64,000 nt of DNA from Coix lacryma-jobi var. lacryma-jobi. Its lineage: Eukaryota > Streptophyta > Magnoliopsida > Poales > Poaceae. The stretch spans positions 146,699,705-146,763,704 of the forward strand of contig CM019824.1 of NCBI GenBank assembly GCA_009763385.1. Direction: 5' to 3'. The translations under genes and the position numbers were made by a program. The number at the start of each line of letters is the position of its first letter. Position 1 is the stretch's first letter. Of the stretch, positions 11,090 to 21,523 are shown in pieces. The notes below the pieces were generated by a model. That model saw only the letters and a list, made by a program, of their open reading frames with translations, ran no database searches and was not told the origin of the DNA.

Positions 11090-12855
11090 CTACGGCTCAC
11101 CACTAGACACCCATGACAAGATGGTCCGAAGGTATGTGTTTTCCTCCTCGGTTTGCATCTTGTCATGCTGCACATTCGCAATCTCCATCTCCAAACCCTC
11201 ACACAAAGCGCATCTAGACACACAAGTGCTACCCGAGCTGGCCTTCTCAAGAGACACAATCTTGGCATTCTTCTCTGCCAACTCGGATTGCAAGCCCGCA
11301 CAGGACTTGCACGCACCCAACAGCGAGGATCTAGCCTTAAGCTCATCCACCTCTCCTATCAACACAGCATACTTACTTCTCAAAGTGAGAAGGTCAGTCA
11401 TGTGTGTGGAGCACATCTCACACTCCTCCTCGGTGACAACAACGGTGGACTTGACAGATTCAAGTTCCTTCACCGTATCCTCCCACTTCTGCCTAAACTC
11501 CTTTCGCTCTCTAGCAGCACGTCTAAGCAACTTATCTTGACTAAGAAGGGCGGCAGTAAGTTTCTCGACCTCAGCAGAAAGCTCATCGGGGGTCTGAGAT
11601 ACCTGGGAGGTGTCGTTGTCGTCGTCGTCGTTCTGAGGGATCTCCTCCAGCTCGTCGTCGACCTCCTTGCCGAGGGCCATGGTGCAGAAGCCCTCGTTGT
11701 CGGCGAAGAAGCAGAGGCCGTTCAGCTTGTCCTCGATCCTCTTCTTCTTCTCGGACTCATCGTCGCTTGAGGAAGCGGAGTCGTCATCCGAGTCGTAGAC
11801 GTTGCTGAGCGTGGCGAAGAATGCACGCTGCTCAGCCTGGGCCTTCTCCAAGTACTTCATCTTGATGTACTCCTTGTTGAAGCCGCCCTTCCGCTTGTGC
11901 TTCGCGGGGACGTACTTCTCCTTGCGCTTGCCGGAGTCATACTTGTGCCCATGATCCGCCTTGCCGAAGACTTGCTTGTTCTTCTTCAGGCAATTGGCGA
12001 TGAAGTGGTTGGGGTCGCCACACTCGAGACAACCCGAGCGTCCTCCTCCACGGCGACGGTTCATGCAGTTGTTGTGGAACCGCGAGAACCGGTTGGTGAG
12101 CAAAGCCAACTCGTCATCCCCCATGACCTCCAGCTGCTCCTCTGTGACAGAAGGAAGAGAGGAAAGTGCAAAGCCTCCAGAGGGGTTAGCAGAAGATCCA
12201 GAAAGCAAAGCCATCGATAGGCCAGAAGGATTTTCATAAGAAGCCCTCACCAAGGCGTCAATCTCACTGGACTTGAGCTTACTGAAGAGCTCGTCGCACG
12301 TGAGGGTCTCATAGTTAGGCGATTTGATGATCGCCTGAACCTTGGAATCCCACACCGACTGATCAAGAGTATGCAAAAGCTTCAAAGCCCTCTCATGATC
12401 GTCGAAAGGCAACAACTCCTTGTTAGCCCTCATCCTGTTGACAATCACCTGAAAGCGAGCTAATAAGCTCTCTATGCTCTCGCCAGGCATATGTCGAAAG
12501 TTCTCATACTCTCGCTTGTGCGACTCGTAGAGACGGGTTTTGACTTGAGTGGTTCCCTCATGGAAACGCATGAGGGTAGCCCAAATCTCCTGAGCCGTAG
12601 CGAGGTGAGAAACACGATCAAACTCAGTCATGCTCAGGCATGAGAAAAGAGCATTACGGGCTCGACTATTGGCATCGTGCTCATCGATCTGATGCTGAGT
12701 AGCATGAGCAACCAAGACCACGTAATCAACAGAGTTGCAAATATCCCAAATGGAAGAACCCAAACTCTGAAGATAGGCCGCATCGACATGCGTATTTTCC
12801 AATACGCATAGTCCGTCCCATCGAAAAACGACGGTTTGCCCACGCCGCGATCCAT
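11090..12855 (-). pseudogene. D gag (Sirevirus capsid/nucleocapsid protein)
   Basis: The start is the ATG at 12855 (MDRGVGKPSFFDGTDYAYWK), just after the primer site. A frameshift near 12790-12800 separates this from the 570-codon remainder. The body has the copia-type Gag domain (near 12700-12250), then a CCHC knuckle CLECGDPNHFIANC near 12010, a Lys-rich stretch, an acidic Asp/Ser run (about 11780) and a long Glu/Lys/Leu coiled-coil tail (11560-11130). The long C-terminal coiled coil is typical of Sirevirus Gag. It would form the particle shell; the frameshift blocks that here. Confidence 0.85.
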
Positions 12856-12902
12856 GTCGCCTTCTGTGGATCTGGAACCGGCTAAGGTGGAAAATCCTTA
12901 AC

Positions 12903-12918
12903 CCACTCCGATACCAAT
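12903..12918 (-). other. D primer-binding site (initiator Met tRNA)
   Basis: ATTGGTATCGGAGTG on the minus strand directly follows the 5' LTR end. It is a one-base variant of the usual copia site TGGTATCAGAG, complementary to initiator tRNA-Met. Confidence 0.8.
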
Positions 12919-13181
12919 TGAAGGACCGAAAGTGCTAAAGCAAGGCGACCAGAGGGGGGTGAATGAGAGCATCAAATTTCTTTTCAGAAAGTTGTTGCCG
13001 CTGTCCCGAGAATCAGCCTTAAGAGCAAACCCAGAGCTTGTGAGAGTCCACAACCCTAGATGTAGGGTGGATGCTTCCTAGAAGCACAGCGAGACACTAC
13101 ACAACTCTGGAAACCCAACGCAAAAGCCGGAAAACAAAACCGACAATGGACGAACAAACTGCGGTCAAATCAGTGCAGAAG

Positions 13182-13462
13182 AACCTGCATCGGACGCTGG
13201 CTGCGTCCGATGGTCAGGCGACGGAAGCGTCAGATGTAAAAAGGCCAAGTCTGGAACCTTACTGCATAGGCATCGGACGCTGGCTACAATGAAGCCCTAG
13301 CGTCCAATGTAAGACCCTCGGATGCGCCGATGGCAACGGACGCGCCGATGGTCAGCGTCCAATGCTCCTTAGAAAACACTATCAGAAGACACGTGGCATC
13401 GGACGCATCCGCTGATATGAACTCAGTGTCCGATGGTCACGAACAGAGCGTCTGATGCCCCC
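13182..13462 (-). repeat. CATCGGACG/CGTCCGATG block in D's LTR
   Basis: About ten copies or near-copies of the half-site CATCGGACG occur in both orientations in 280 bp, ending in GATGCCCCC then CTGCACTGTT. The same half-sites are found in C's LTR, in the solo LTR at 36311-37883 and elsewhere. In D the block lies downstream of the inferred TATA position, unlike in C. Confidence 0.7.
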
Positions 13463-14248
13463 GAAACTGCACTGTTCTTTCGCAGATTCAACCCGATCTC
13501 CTCCGAATCAAAAGCTCTAAGGCTTAGACTTGGTATGAGGAGTTCCGAGGGGGTTAGTGAGCTATCCCAAAGAGATCATGGCTCGAACCTAACTCCAAAT
13601 CGGTGAATCGAAAGAATTCAGGGGAAAAGGAGCAAAACTCAATTCGAAAAAAAATCGACCGATCTACTAGCTCATGAAGTTAGAGGAAAATTCCTTCGGT
13701 GGAAAGATGCGCCTCACGATCTAGAACAACTCAATTCAAACGGAATCGCAAAAGATGTACCGAATAGAGAGATCGATCAACGGGAAAATCGTGGAGAAAA
13801 GCAACCCGCGAAGATCAACACCAAAACGCGAATCACACCCACGAATTTGCAACCGTGTGGCTACCACATGCTACAACAGTGAGATTACGGTCTCACTTCC
13901 TCAAAATCTCACGAACACAGAGGTATGATTGTCTTCTCTGTGGATCTCAGTTTGCTACAGCAGAGGATGGGGAGAGCAGGAAACCTAGAAGGCAAAATAG
14001 CAAAATAACTGAGATAGGATGGGAGGTGGGTGTCTCCCTCTACTTATCCTAATTCTAGTTCCCACTCTACCCCTAACTAATTACAGAGCGAACCAGCTAA
14101 ACCCTAGGGTTATTCTGGACCAACTCCTGGTAGATGGTGATCCGACGGCCACGCCCGCACAACTGGTAGCGTTGCCTCGACGCAACCTCACCGATTGCCG
14201 CCACGTGCCGCCACCGCTCTGCTTGTCCTTTTCCCGGACTTCGCCCCC

Positions 14249-14492
14249 GATTTTGAGGTCCAAACCAGGAAACCAGCCTTCACGACCAACCCCTGGTTTT
14301 GAGGCCCAAACCGGGAAACTAGTCGTCCATCGCCTGTTTTGTGGCCCAAACTCAGAAACCCGCAGTGCCCAGGTTTTGAGGCCCAAACCTGGAAACCGTC
14401 CTTTGTGGCCCAAACTCCGAAACCATAGCACCCAGGTTTTGAGGCCCAAACCTGGAAACCGTCCACCGGTGGTTTTTCTGTGGCTCAACCAC
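14249..14492 (-). repeat. U3 hairpin array, core TTTTGAGGCCCAAA
   Basis: Seven units lie near 14252, 14293, 14329, 14372, 14402, 14433 and 14467. Arms such as CCAGG/CCTGG pair around the core. The last unit has GGTGG/CCACC arms and a changed core (CTGTGGCTCAA), so the pairing is kept while the sequence differs. Shorter versions are in the solo LTRs (near 46100-46190 and 50820-50950). They lie upstream of the TATA position, where palindromes are known in Sirevirus U3 regions. Confidence 0.65.
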
Positions 14493-14842
14493 CAAACCGA
14501 GCCGTAGAGGGGATACACCGCCTGTGCACCCCGTTCACTGACACGTGTCCCCAGGTCCTCGACCCGAGCAACACCGTGCCCGCAAGTCTTTGCTCGTCGC
14601 TGTCCCAGGCTGTCAGCCACCACAGCTGATCCTCAGGCCACCGGTCCCTCAGTCCAAGCCTCACGTCCGCCCTTTGCCACTCTCGGTCCATCGGCACGGC
14701 ACGTCTCTACTTGACCTTCACCTTGCCTTCGATCACTGTATCCGTGCTCGACACCTGCACAACCCATGCCAAAGAACATGCGCATTATCCCAGTTGACAA
14801 TCACTCATCACTCGAGACTCGGCATACACCCATGTATCTGCA

Positions 14843-16218
14843 AGACCCCCTATGAGCTACTCAAGAACAAGAAGCCGGATGTATCATTCTTTAGAGTGTT
14901 TGGGTGCAAATGCTACATCTACAAGAAGTGCCAACACCTAGGGAAGTTTCAACGCCGATGTGATATTGGTTTTCTTGTTGGTTACTCATTGAAGTCCAAA
15001 GCATATTGATTATTCAACCACGCCACCGGGATGGTAGAAGAAACATATGATGTGGAATTCGATGAACCTAATGGCTCTCAAGGAGCACATGAGAATCTTG
15101 ATGATGTAGGTGATGAACCATTGAGGGAAGCAATGAAGAATATGTCGGTTGGAGCAATCAAGCCTAAAGATGATGATGATGATGTGCAAGTCATCGACAA
15201 GCCATCTTCATCAAATGTACCACAAGATGATGATGATGATGTGCAAGTCATCGACAAGCCATCTTCATCAAATGTACCACAAGATGATGATAAAGATGAA
15301 AGAGAGCCAAATGAGGACACTCATGTCTCTCATGATCAAATGGTGGTACAAGCTCAAGATGGTGACGCTCCACAAGTAGCCCCTCAAGTGGTTGATCGAA
15401 GGACTACTCCTCTACTACAAGCTCATCCTCAAGATCTCATCATAGGGAGTCCAACAAGGGGTGTAATGACTCGATCTCAAAAACTTGCTTCATTTATTGA
15501 ACATCACTCCTTTGTTTCTCTTGTTGAGCCTACACATGTAGATGATGCTCTAAAGGATCTGGATTGGGTGAATGTTATGCATGAAGAATTGAATAACTTC
15601 ACTCGCAATCAAGTTTGGACCTTGAAGAGTGACCTAAAGGCGCAAGAGTCATTGGAACCAAATGGGTGTTTAGGAACAAGCAAGATGATCAAGGCATGGT
15701 TGTTAGGAACAAGGCAAGGCTAGTGGCAAAGGGGTTCTCTCAAGTTGAAGGCTTGGATTTTGGAGAGACCTTTGCACCGGTTGCAAGACTTGAAGCCATT
15801 CGTATCCTCCTTGCATATGCTTCACATCATGACATTAAACTTTATCAAATGGATGTGAAAAGTGCATTTTTAAATGGCTTCATAAATGAACTAGTCTATG
15901 TTGATCAACCTCTCGGGTTTGAAGACCCTAGATATCCTAATCATGTTTATAGGTTATCCAAGGCGCTATATGGGCTCAAGCAAGCCCCTAGAGCGTGGTA
16001 TGAGTGCCTCCGGGACTTCCTCATTGAGAAGGGCTTCACCATTGGGAAGAATATTGCAAGGAATTTGGTGACTTGATGTCGAAGGAGTTCAAAATGTCCA
16101 TGATTAGGGAGCTCACATTCTTCCTAGGCTTTCAAGTCAAGCAAATGAAGGAGGGGACTTTTATATCTCAAGAGAAGTATACAAAAGACCTCCTCAAGCG
16201 CTTCAACATAAATAATTG
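14843..16218 (+). pseudogene. C pol, integrase C-terminus to reverse transcriptase (YVDD deleted)
   Basis: It begins inside the integrase C-terminal region (TPYELLKNKKPDVSFFRVFG), with a TGA at 15007-15009. An acidic linker with a duplicated 19-residue unit follows, then the reverse transcriptase after a frameshift near 15630. RARLVAKGFSQ-type, QMDVKSAFLNG and ALYGLKQAPRAWY blocks are intact. Then the sequence jumps at about 16050 from FTIGK to YCKEFGDLM. This loses roughly 38 residues, including the catalytic YVDD, and shifts the frame. Compare D, where YVDDIIFG is present. The frame continues through KYTKDLLKRFN into B's insertion site. It cannot polymerise DNA as it stands. Confidence 0.88.
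15169..15282 (+). repeat. 57-bp tandem duplication in C's integrase-RT linker
   Basis: Two perfect 57-bp units (15169-15225 and 15226-15282) encode DDDDDVQVIDKPSSSNVPQ twice, in frame. The units begin in a GAT triplet run, a likely slippage seed. Confidence 0.9.
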
Positions 16219-17639
16219 TGTTGGCACAAAATGTGTCGCACCGTGCCTCACACACAACAAGCCAAAAAGCGTGGCTTCAATCGGGTGCCCGGACGGTTTT
16301 GAGATCCGGAGACGTGCCAATCGGTTTGACCTGAAAGCCAACAAGGGATAAAACTGTGAGAATAAAACTGAAACATGCCTGATGAGACCAGACAGTTCCA
16401 TATTTATGGCCCTGAAGCCACTCACAATGACATATAGCTATAGAAGCTATCTGTCAACAAGTTTTAAAGATCATTCAGCTAACTCCAAACATGAACATAT
16501 GTAAACAATTGATTGCCGAATGCACATACGTAAAAAGACATGCTTGAATAAGAGATAGATTATAAAATAACGTGTAACCAAGCTCGGCAAACCAACCGAG
16601 TTGGGGTCCATGAAGAAGGAACATGCAAACCGAAAACGATCAAACCAATCTAAAACCTGCATCTGCCGCACGATACCTAGTTTTATCAAAGCTTAAGCGT
16701 AATTGACATGTATGAACCCGCAACACGTAACAATCTAGATTAGAAATTAATTCGGCCATCATGGTTATGCGATTACTAGAAAAAACAAGTAAAAACTTGT
16801 AGAGCAAGGCCGAACAAAGTCAATCTAGATTGGACAAATGAGTGTTGCAAAACTAATTAAATAAATCATGCAACACATGGTAACTTAATGAATCTATTAG
16901 ATCTTGCCGAATCTGATAGAGCCGATAACTATCTCGCTTTTGCTAAACGTATCAAGCAAACGCCTGCCGCACGGTATTTACTCATAAGCATAGCATAAGC
17001 AAAGACTTCTTGATCATTAACAAAAGTCCGCCGCACGACCATTGGAAATGAACAAGACTACTTGCATCACATCTAAATCCACTGCATGATACTAGACATG
17101 ATAACAAGGTTGCCGGGACTTACGGAGGTCGACGGATCGATGATTCCTCTCGAAGAACTCGACGACACGACAAAGGACTCGAAGATGGCACGGGGCCGAT
17201 TTGTATTGATATGGTTGTGAACGGTTTTACAATGGCCGGGGGTTTATATTGATACCCTGGGCGAAATACGAGTCCTAGAAGATTACGACTTACATAATGA
17301 AAACTTGGAAAATATGAGTCCTATTCCTATTTTCCTCTCGGTGTTTTCCATTATCACGTGTCTTCTCGTGCAAGCCGGCTTCACTTGCCGTATTTGCTTT
17401 CCGAATAGTCATCGCCTTACAAGATAGCCGACCGCACAAACATTTGCCGAAACTCCGAGAACTAACCGACCGCTTGGTCGTTTACCGAATGCCCATCTCA
17501 CTGCCGGCTGGGTCCACTTGTCATTTTCTTGGTCCACCTGATTAACCGATCTTCCTTGATTCTGTCGATTCCTCAAATCGCAGCCTTCTCCAGTAAAATT
17601 CGGTCCATCTTCTTCTTAATCCAAATTTTGGTGTAAACA
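16219..17639 (-). repeat. 3' LTR of B (1421 bp)
   Basis: Plus-strand ends are TGTTGGCAC and GTGTAAACA. Collinear with 23554-24973. The TATA box has one substitution (TTTATATTGATA on the plus strand, against TTTATATTTATA in the 5' LTR). Confidence 0.93.
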
Positions 17640-17651
17640 CATGCCCCCTAA
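17640..17651 (-). other. Polypurine tract of B
   Basis: TTAGGGGGCATG on the minus strand abuts the 3' LTR start TGTTTACACC. Nearly identical to A's tract. Confidence 0.75.
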
Positions 17652-17794
17652 TTTTTGGGATAAATATTTATTCCAAAATTCCTTTCTCCTGAACTATTGA
17701 CGTGGAACCTCTGGAAGCGTCTACTCTTGTGGAAATTTCGCGTGCCATAACTGCCTCACCTGCCGATTCATCTCCCGATGCACCCTTTGGGGTC

Positions 17795-17801
17795 TTTTTA
17801 A
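17795..17801 (+). promoter_or_regulatory. Candidate TATA box of the antisense gene (B)
   Basis: TTTTTAA lies 108 nt before the ATG at 17909, the same place as TTTTAAA in A. It lies between the 3' LTR and the gene, pointing away from the LTR. Confidence 0.4.
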
Positions 17802-17908
17802 GTCACCCTTCACCTCGTTTCCGCTTACTCCCTCAAGCTCCCCTGTTTCAATCTCAAAACCAAGAAAATCCTTTCTTCCTCCTATCATCACCTAATCCAA
17901 TCTAGAAG

Positions 17909-18566
17909 ATGTCTTCCGTGGCGAGCAAACATAGCTCCGAGCTTGGCATCTCCAGCACTTCCAGGAAGAGGTTACTCTCTTCTACCTTGTCTCAGAATGA
18001 GGCATCCGTTCTCACCTTGTTACTTTTGTTCAGGAGGGTCGATGATGATTTCTCCGAAGACTTGACTCCACAGATCATAGACCTTCAGCTTGATCTGGAG
18101 GAGAAGAATCAGGAGATTTCTCAAGTTTCCCGGGAGCGTGACGTCGCCCGGAATCGGGCCGCCGGTGAACATTTTCATCATTTCTGTTTTTGCTTCCCCC
18201 TCTTGCTTTTACTCACTCTTCTCCTTTTCGGCTCTGGGGGCAAAACTCCATGCTCTTGAAACTGCCGTTGCTAAACTTGCCGTCACGGCCAACGCGGCGG
18301 GTATGACCTCCTTGGATCGGGTGAACGAGGTTAACCGAATTCTCCCCGACATCTCCAGGGCTGGCATGGGATACGGCGCAGCGCTTGCCTTCAACGCTGT
18401 ACGGATTCACTCCGGCGCCGATTATCGCAGATTCGATGTCTGTGAGCGGGGGCTAGAATATAGAGTAGCACATTCTGTGGATGATATGAAGGAAGCTGGA
18501 ACAGATCTGGCTGACTCCTTCGATCACGATCTCCCGATTAGCCATAGGATAGAGTGGACAAACTGA
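17909..18566 (+). CDS. Antisense spliced gene of element B (about 196 aa when spliced)
   Basis: Exon 1 is 17909-18164 (starting MSSVASKHSSELGISSTSRK) and exon 2 is 18232-18566. The intron (18165-18231) is 67 nt, exactly as long as in A, and joins the frame in the same phase. Both exons are open. The donor is GTGAAC. The acceptor reads CGG where A has TAG, so the AG is lost and splicing here may fail or shift; without splicing the frame stops at 18259. The protein has a Ser-rich N-terminus, an acidic RRVDDDFSED stretch, a Glu/Arg-rich possible coiled coil across the junction and a conserved C-terminus (DISRAGMGYGAALAFNAVR ... DLADSFD). I recognise no enzymatic domain. Position and orientation recall gene23 of Grande. 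Confidence 0.65.
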
Positions 18567-18599
18567 TTTTTCATTGTAACCTTGTATTCCCTTCTTGTA

Positions 18600-18605
18600 A
18601 ATAAA
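18600..18605 (+). terminator. Polyadenylation signal of the antisense gene
   Basis: AATAAA occurs 34 nt after the stop codon. A related TGTAAATAA lies at the same place in A on the minus strand, near 2455-2463. Together with promoter and intron this gives a complete antisense transcription unit. Confidence 0.5.
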
Positions 18606-19539
18606 AGTCCTTCTGTTTGACCCTTGAAATCAGTCTGTGACTGATCCTTCGAGATCAATACATTTTTTGCTTCGTGCATTAATCACTGACCTATATTTGT
18701 GCTCTAAAGGCAATGTATATCACATCGGCTTACTGCTGACAATCATGTCAGTCATCTCTGCTTCACAGGCGATCGTCATAATCAGCTATTTTCAGATCTA
18801 ATGTTCTGGATCCTTTTCAATTTTCTAATCCATGACGATGTTAGGATAGTACTTCTTAAGGAATTCCTGAAGACTTCTTCATTAAAATCCCATCGCCCTA
18901 AAAAAACGACCCTTCTTCAAAGGCCACTTGCCAAACTTACTGTCCTCGGTATCAATCAGTAATATGGGTTTCCAAACAATCAACCGAAACTGAACTCCTC
19001 ATGTGGCAACAATCTTCAGCCGAATCCTGTCGGCTTTCTGATTCCAGATCTGCAAATGAATAATCGAAGTTGTTTTTCCTGAATAATGTCCATTTGCATC
19101 TCTTGATTACTTCAGGGATTCTTCCCGATTGCAACATTTCTTCAGAAAAACACTTCTCGACTACACAATGTCATTTTAGCCGAATAGATCTCACTTTGAC
19201 ATGTCATGTCACTCGGTATATTATTTACTGCGCTTCACCTTTCTCTCCTCCCGATAAACTTACTAACCTCAAAAATGCTAGGGTCACCAGGGTTATGAAG
19301 ACTTTTTGTACTAAAGGCGATATAAACAATATCGGCTATTCTTCAAACTCTTGGAGCATTTTTCTGCTAAAGGCGATGCTTCACATCGACTACTTTTGTG
19401 TACAAATATCCCTGAATTTGCTCATGTACCGTCTCCCACACAGGGATGAAACTTTTCAAGAAATCTCCCATTATCAGTTCTAGAAAAAATTCCTCTCTCA
19501 ATTATTAACCATACGACTTTCATCCAAAGCAAGAATTTC
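18606..19539. other. Non-coding part of element B
   Basis: No credible frame on either strand. By position the integrase of an autonomous relative would be here, but no HHCC or DDE motif can be read. Patches match A between about 900 and 2300 in reverse, so the segment was part of the element when it moved. Confidence 0.55.
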
Positions 19540-20110
19540 TCAATCTTCTCGATGTCCAAAAGCAGCCTGAGCTAACTTATTTGCTTCTTTGCTGTGCCCC
19601 CTAGGGATATGGTGCAAAGTCTCCATCATGCTAATAGAAGGATCACGATAATGAGTAACAAAATCGGCAATAGCCTGACCATTTACTGCCTTTGCCGATT
19701 CGTACCTCAAATCAAAATCCGACAATACTAAAATTCATTTGCCGATTCTTCCATAGGCATTAACAATCATACGTTTTATCATATCAAATTCAGAAACTAT
19801 CACGAAATAGGCATTTAATAAGTAGTACCGAAGCTCCGTACACGAGTAACATACATATAAATGTAGCCGAATACCTTGTCTCTGGGTTTAACAGCTTTCG
19901 GCTAAGGTAAGCTACTATTCTTTCTCTTCCTTTAAATTTTTGTATAAGGGCCGATCCTATTGTTAGGCTATCGGCCGCCACGTACAACTCGAAAGATTTA
20001 CCAAGCTAGTGGAAGTACCAACTCTGGCAGTGCTTTCATGTATTCTTCAATTCCATCAAAAGCTTTCTGTTGTACGTCACCCCTCGCGAATTTTTGATCT
20101 TTCTTAAGCT
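19540..20110 (-). pseudogene. RNase H remnant of B
   Basis: The minus strand shows GDVQQKAFDGIEEYMKALPEL, then YVAADSLTIGSALIQKF and AYLSRKLLNPETRYS, the first half of a gypsy RNase H. Further on comes FDLRYESAKAVNGQAIADF, a second RNase H-like block. Stops and frame changes separate them. The segment follows the protease linker directly, with no polymerase fingers or palm between. RNase H normally degrades the RNA strand during reverse transcription; this copy is broken. Confidence 0.7.
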
Positions 20111-20302
20111 TCAGCAACGGAGAAAAAGGCAGAACTCTTTCAGAAAGTTTATCAATTTCAATCTGTATTCTGGATCCAAATTTGCACTCACATATATCGG
20201 ACTTGTCTCGGCTTCATTATCAATATTTATTTCTTCTAACTTATCAGCCGATACGAAACCTCGTCCCAACTTTCCTCCGTTACCATCAATTGGATTATTC
20301 AT

Positions 20303-21274
20303 TCAAAAATTGCTCTGATAGCCGATTGCTTGAATCGGCTGTTGGTCCTTGTCAAAAACATTCACAGGACCTTCTTTCCAAACTTTTCCAGAGAAGCACT
20401 CGACACCATCATATTCCCAGTAGACAGGTTTTGCAGTAGCAACACTTACCGAATCATCAGCATGGACAACTCCGATGTCATCTCCAATCCACTGGATGAG
20501 GATTTGATGCATAGTTGACGGAACGCAGCAATTTGCATGTATCTGATCCCTTCCTAAAAGCAAACTATATGCCCCCTTGCCATCGATGACGAAGAAGGTA
20601 GTAATAAGGGTTTTTGACCCGATCGTCAACTCAACATGAACCGCTCCTCGAGTATCGGAAGGATTGCCAGCAAAGTCTCTCAACGCCGTGTCAGTTTTCA
20701 ATAATTCTTCACTTGCCATCCCAAGTTTCCTGAAGGTAGTATATGGCATGATATTTATGGCAGCTCCCCCATCAATAAACATCTTGGTTAACGGCTTGCC
20801 ATTAACATACCCCTTCATATAAAGTGGCTTCAAGTGTCGATGTTTAGCTGGCTTATCAAAGATTGCCTGTTGAGCCAGAACGAGCTGAGCCATCAGATCT
20901 TGGTATTCGTCTTCGTCAAAATCTGAATACACTTCCTCTTGGACATCTTGATCTCCGGGAGCTATGAATTCTGATGGGAGAAAGAATGCCATGCACGCAT
21001 TAGCCGAACGATCACCCTCATCAGGCTTTTCTTTAGGACGCCAAATTTGCTTTGTTTTGGCACCTGCTTGTGTCAATTCTCTGTCCCTTAGGCACTGCAC
21101 TCTTCTTTTCTGGCTCTTTCTTAATCCTGGTGGGCACCATTGTCCTTTCTGCCAAATATATTCACGGTATTCCTCTTCTTCAGTGTGAGCCCATCTTTGG
21201 TCGGCAAATCTTCTTCCTTGCCGATTTTCGGAATTACTTATTTTTAAGTGCCGATCGTCCTCAGGGAGTCGCAC
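20303..21274 (-). CDS. Protease part of gag-pro, element B
   Basis: This 323-codon frame is in the same frame as gag upstream, separated only by TAG (21524 and 21500) and TGA (21308) codons. It is also in frame with a further 63 codons down to 20111 after one TGA. Gag-pro was therefore once a single frame of about 3.4 kb. The N-terminal third is charged and low in conservation. The aspartic protease follows, with FIDGGA as the active-site segment and LLGRD towards the end. The element-A copy reads RDW where B reads RDQ. The family cleaves Gag; here the stops would prevent its production except by readthrough. Confidence 0.8.
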   Translation of the reverse strand: MRLPEDDRHLKISNSENRQGRRFADQRWAHTEEEEYREYIWQKGQWCPPGLRKSQKRRVQCLRDRELTQAGAKTKQIWRPKEKPDEGDRSANACMAFFLPSEFIAPGDQDVQEEVYSDFDEDEYQDLMAQLVLAQQAIFDKPAKHRHLKPLYMKGYVNGKPLTKMFIDGGAAINIMPYTTFRKLGMASEELLKTDTALRDFAGNPSDTRGAVHVELTIGSKTLITTFFVIDGKGAYSLLLGRDQIHANCCVPSTMHQILIQWIGDDIGVVHADDSVSVATAKPVYWEYDGVECFSGKVWKEGPVNVFDKDQQPIQAIGYQSNF

Positions 21275-21523
21275 CCCAAGCCTTTCATGGACCGAACGGC
21301 AGTTGACTCAAGACTGCCTGTACTCAGAATATTGATCACTGCATTCAGGGCAGTTGTTCTTAGCAGGCAGCTTCAAACCTTCATTCCAACAATATTTGAA
21401 AAATGAGCACTCCCAATGAGATTGCTCTTGCTCTCTCATATATTCTCGTTCTTCTCGGTATATCTCCTCTTTGTATCTCCTTTTCTTCTCTATGAACTTC
21501 TATTCTTCATAAATTTTTTGCTT

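Larger units (their letters stand above)
4933..14842 (-). mobile_element. Element D: Sirevirus-type Ty1/copia, inserted in element C
   Basis: Read on the minus strand, the order is 5' LTR (12919-14842), primer site, gag, gag-pol junction, protease, integrase, reverse transcriptase, RNase H, a 1.6-kb non-coding tail with several polypurine tracts, and a 3' LTR cut by element A. Copia gene order with integrase before reverse transcriptase, a long Gag with a coiled-coil tail, and repeated polypurine tracts mark a Sirevirus. The right flank AGACC runs straight into C's integrase frame. Stop codons and two or three frameshifts make it inactive. Confidence 0.9.
12919..14842 (-). repeat. 5' LTR of D (1924 bp)
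   Basis: Plus-strand ends are TGAAGGACCG and TATCTGCA, so the element-sense ends are TGCA...TTCA. The place that carries GGCTATAAATAAGG in related solo LTRs (45784 and 50555 regions) reads GGATAAGTAGAGG here near 14040, a damaged TATA box. U3 (14842 to about 14050) carries a hairpin array and R/U5 a CATCGGACG block. The U5 end abuts the primer site. Confidence 0.9.

Noticed and set aside
14081..14623. 180-codon minus-strand frame with repeated FQVWASKPG units as a repeat protein
   Set aside because: The units are translations of the U3 hairpin array; the same DNA is in D's other LTR and in solo LTRs, where the frame is broken.
15078..15320. Ser-rich minus-strand frame in C
   Set aside because: Antisense shadow of the GAT-rich 57-bp duplication in the pol linker.
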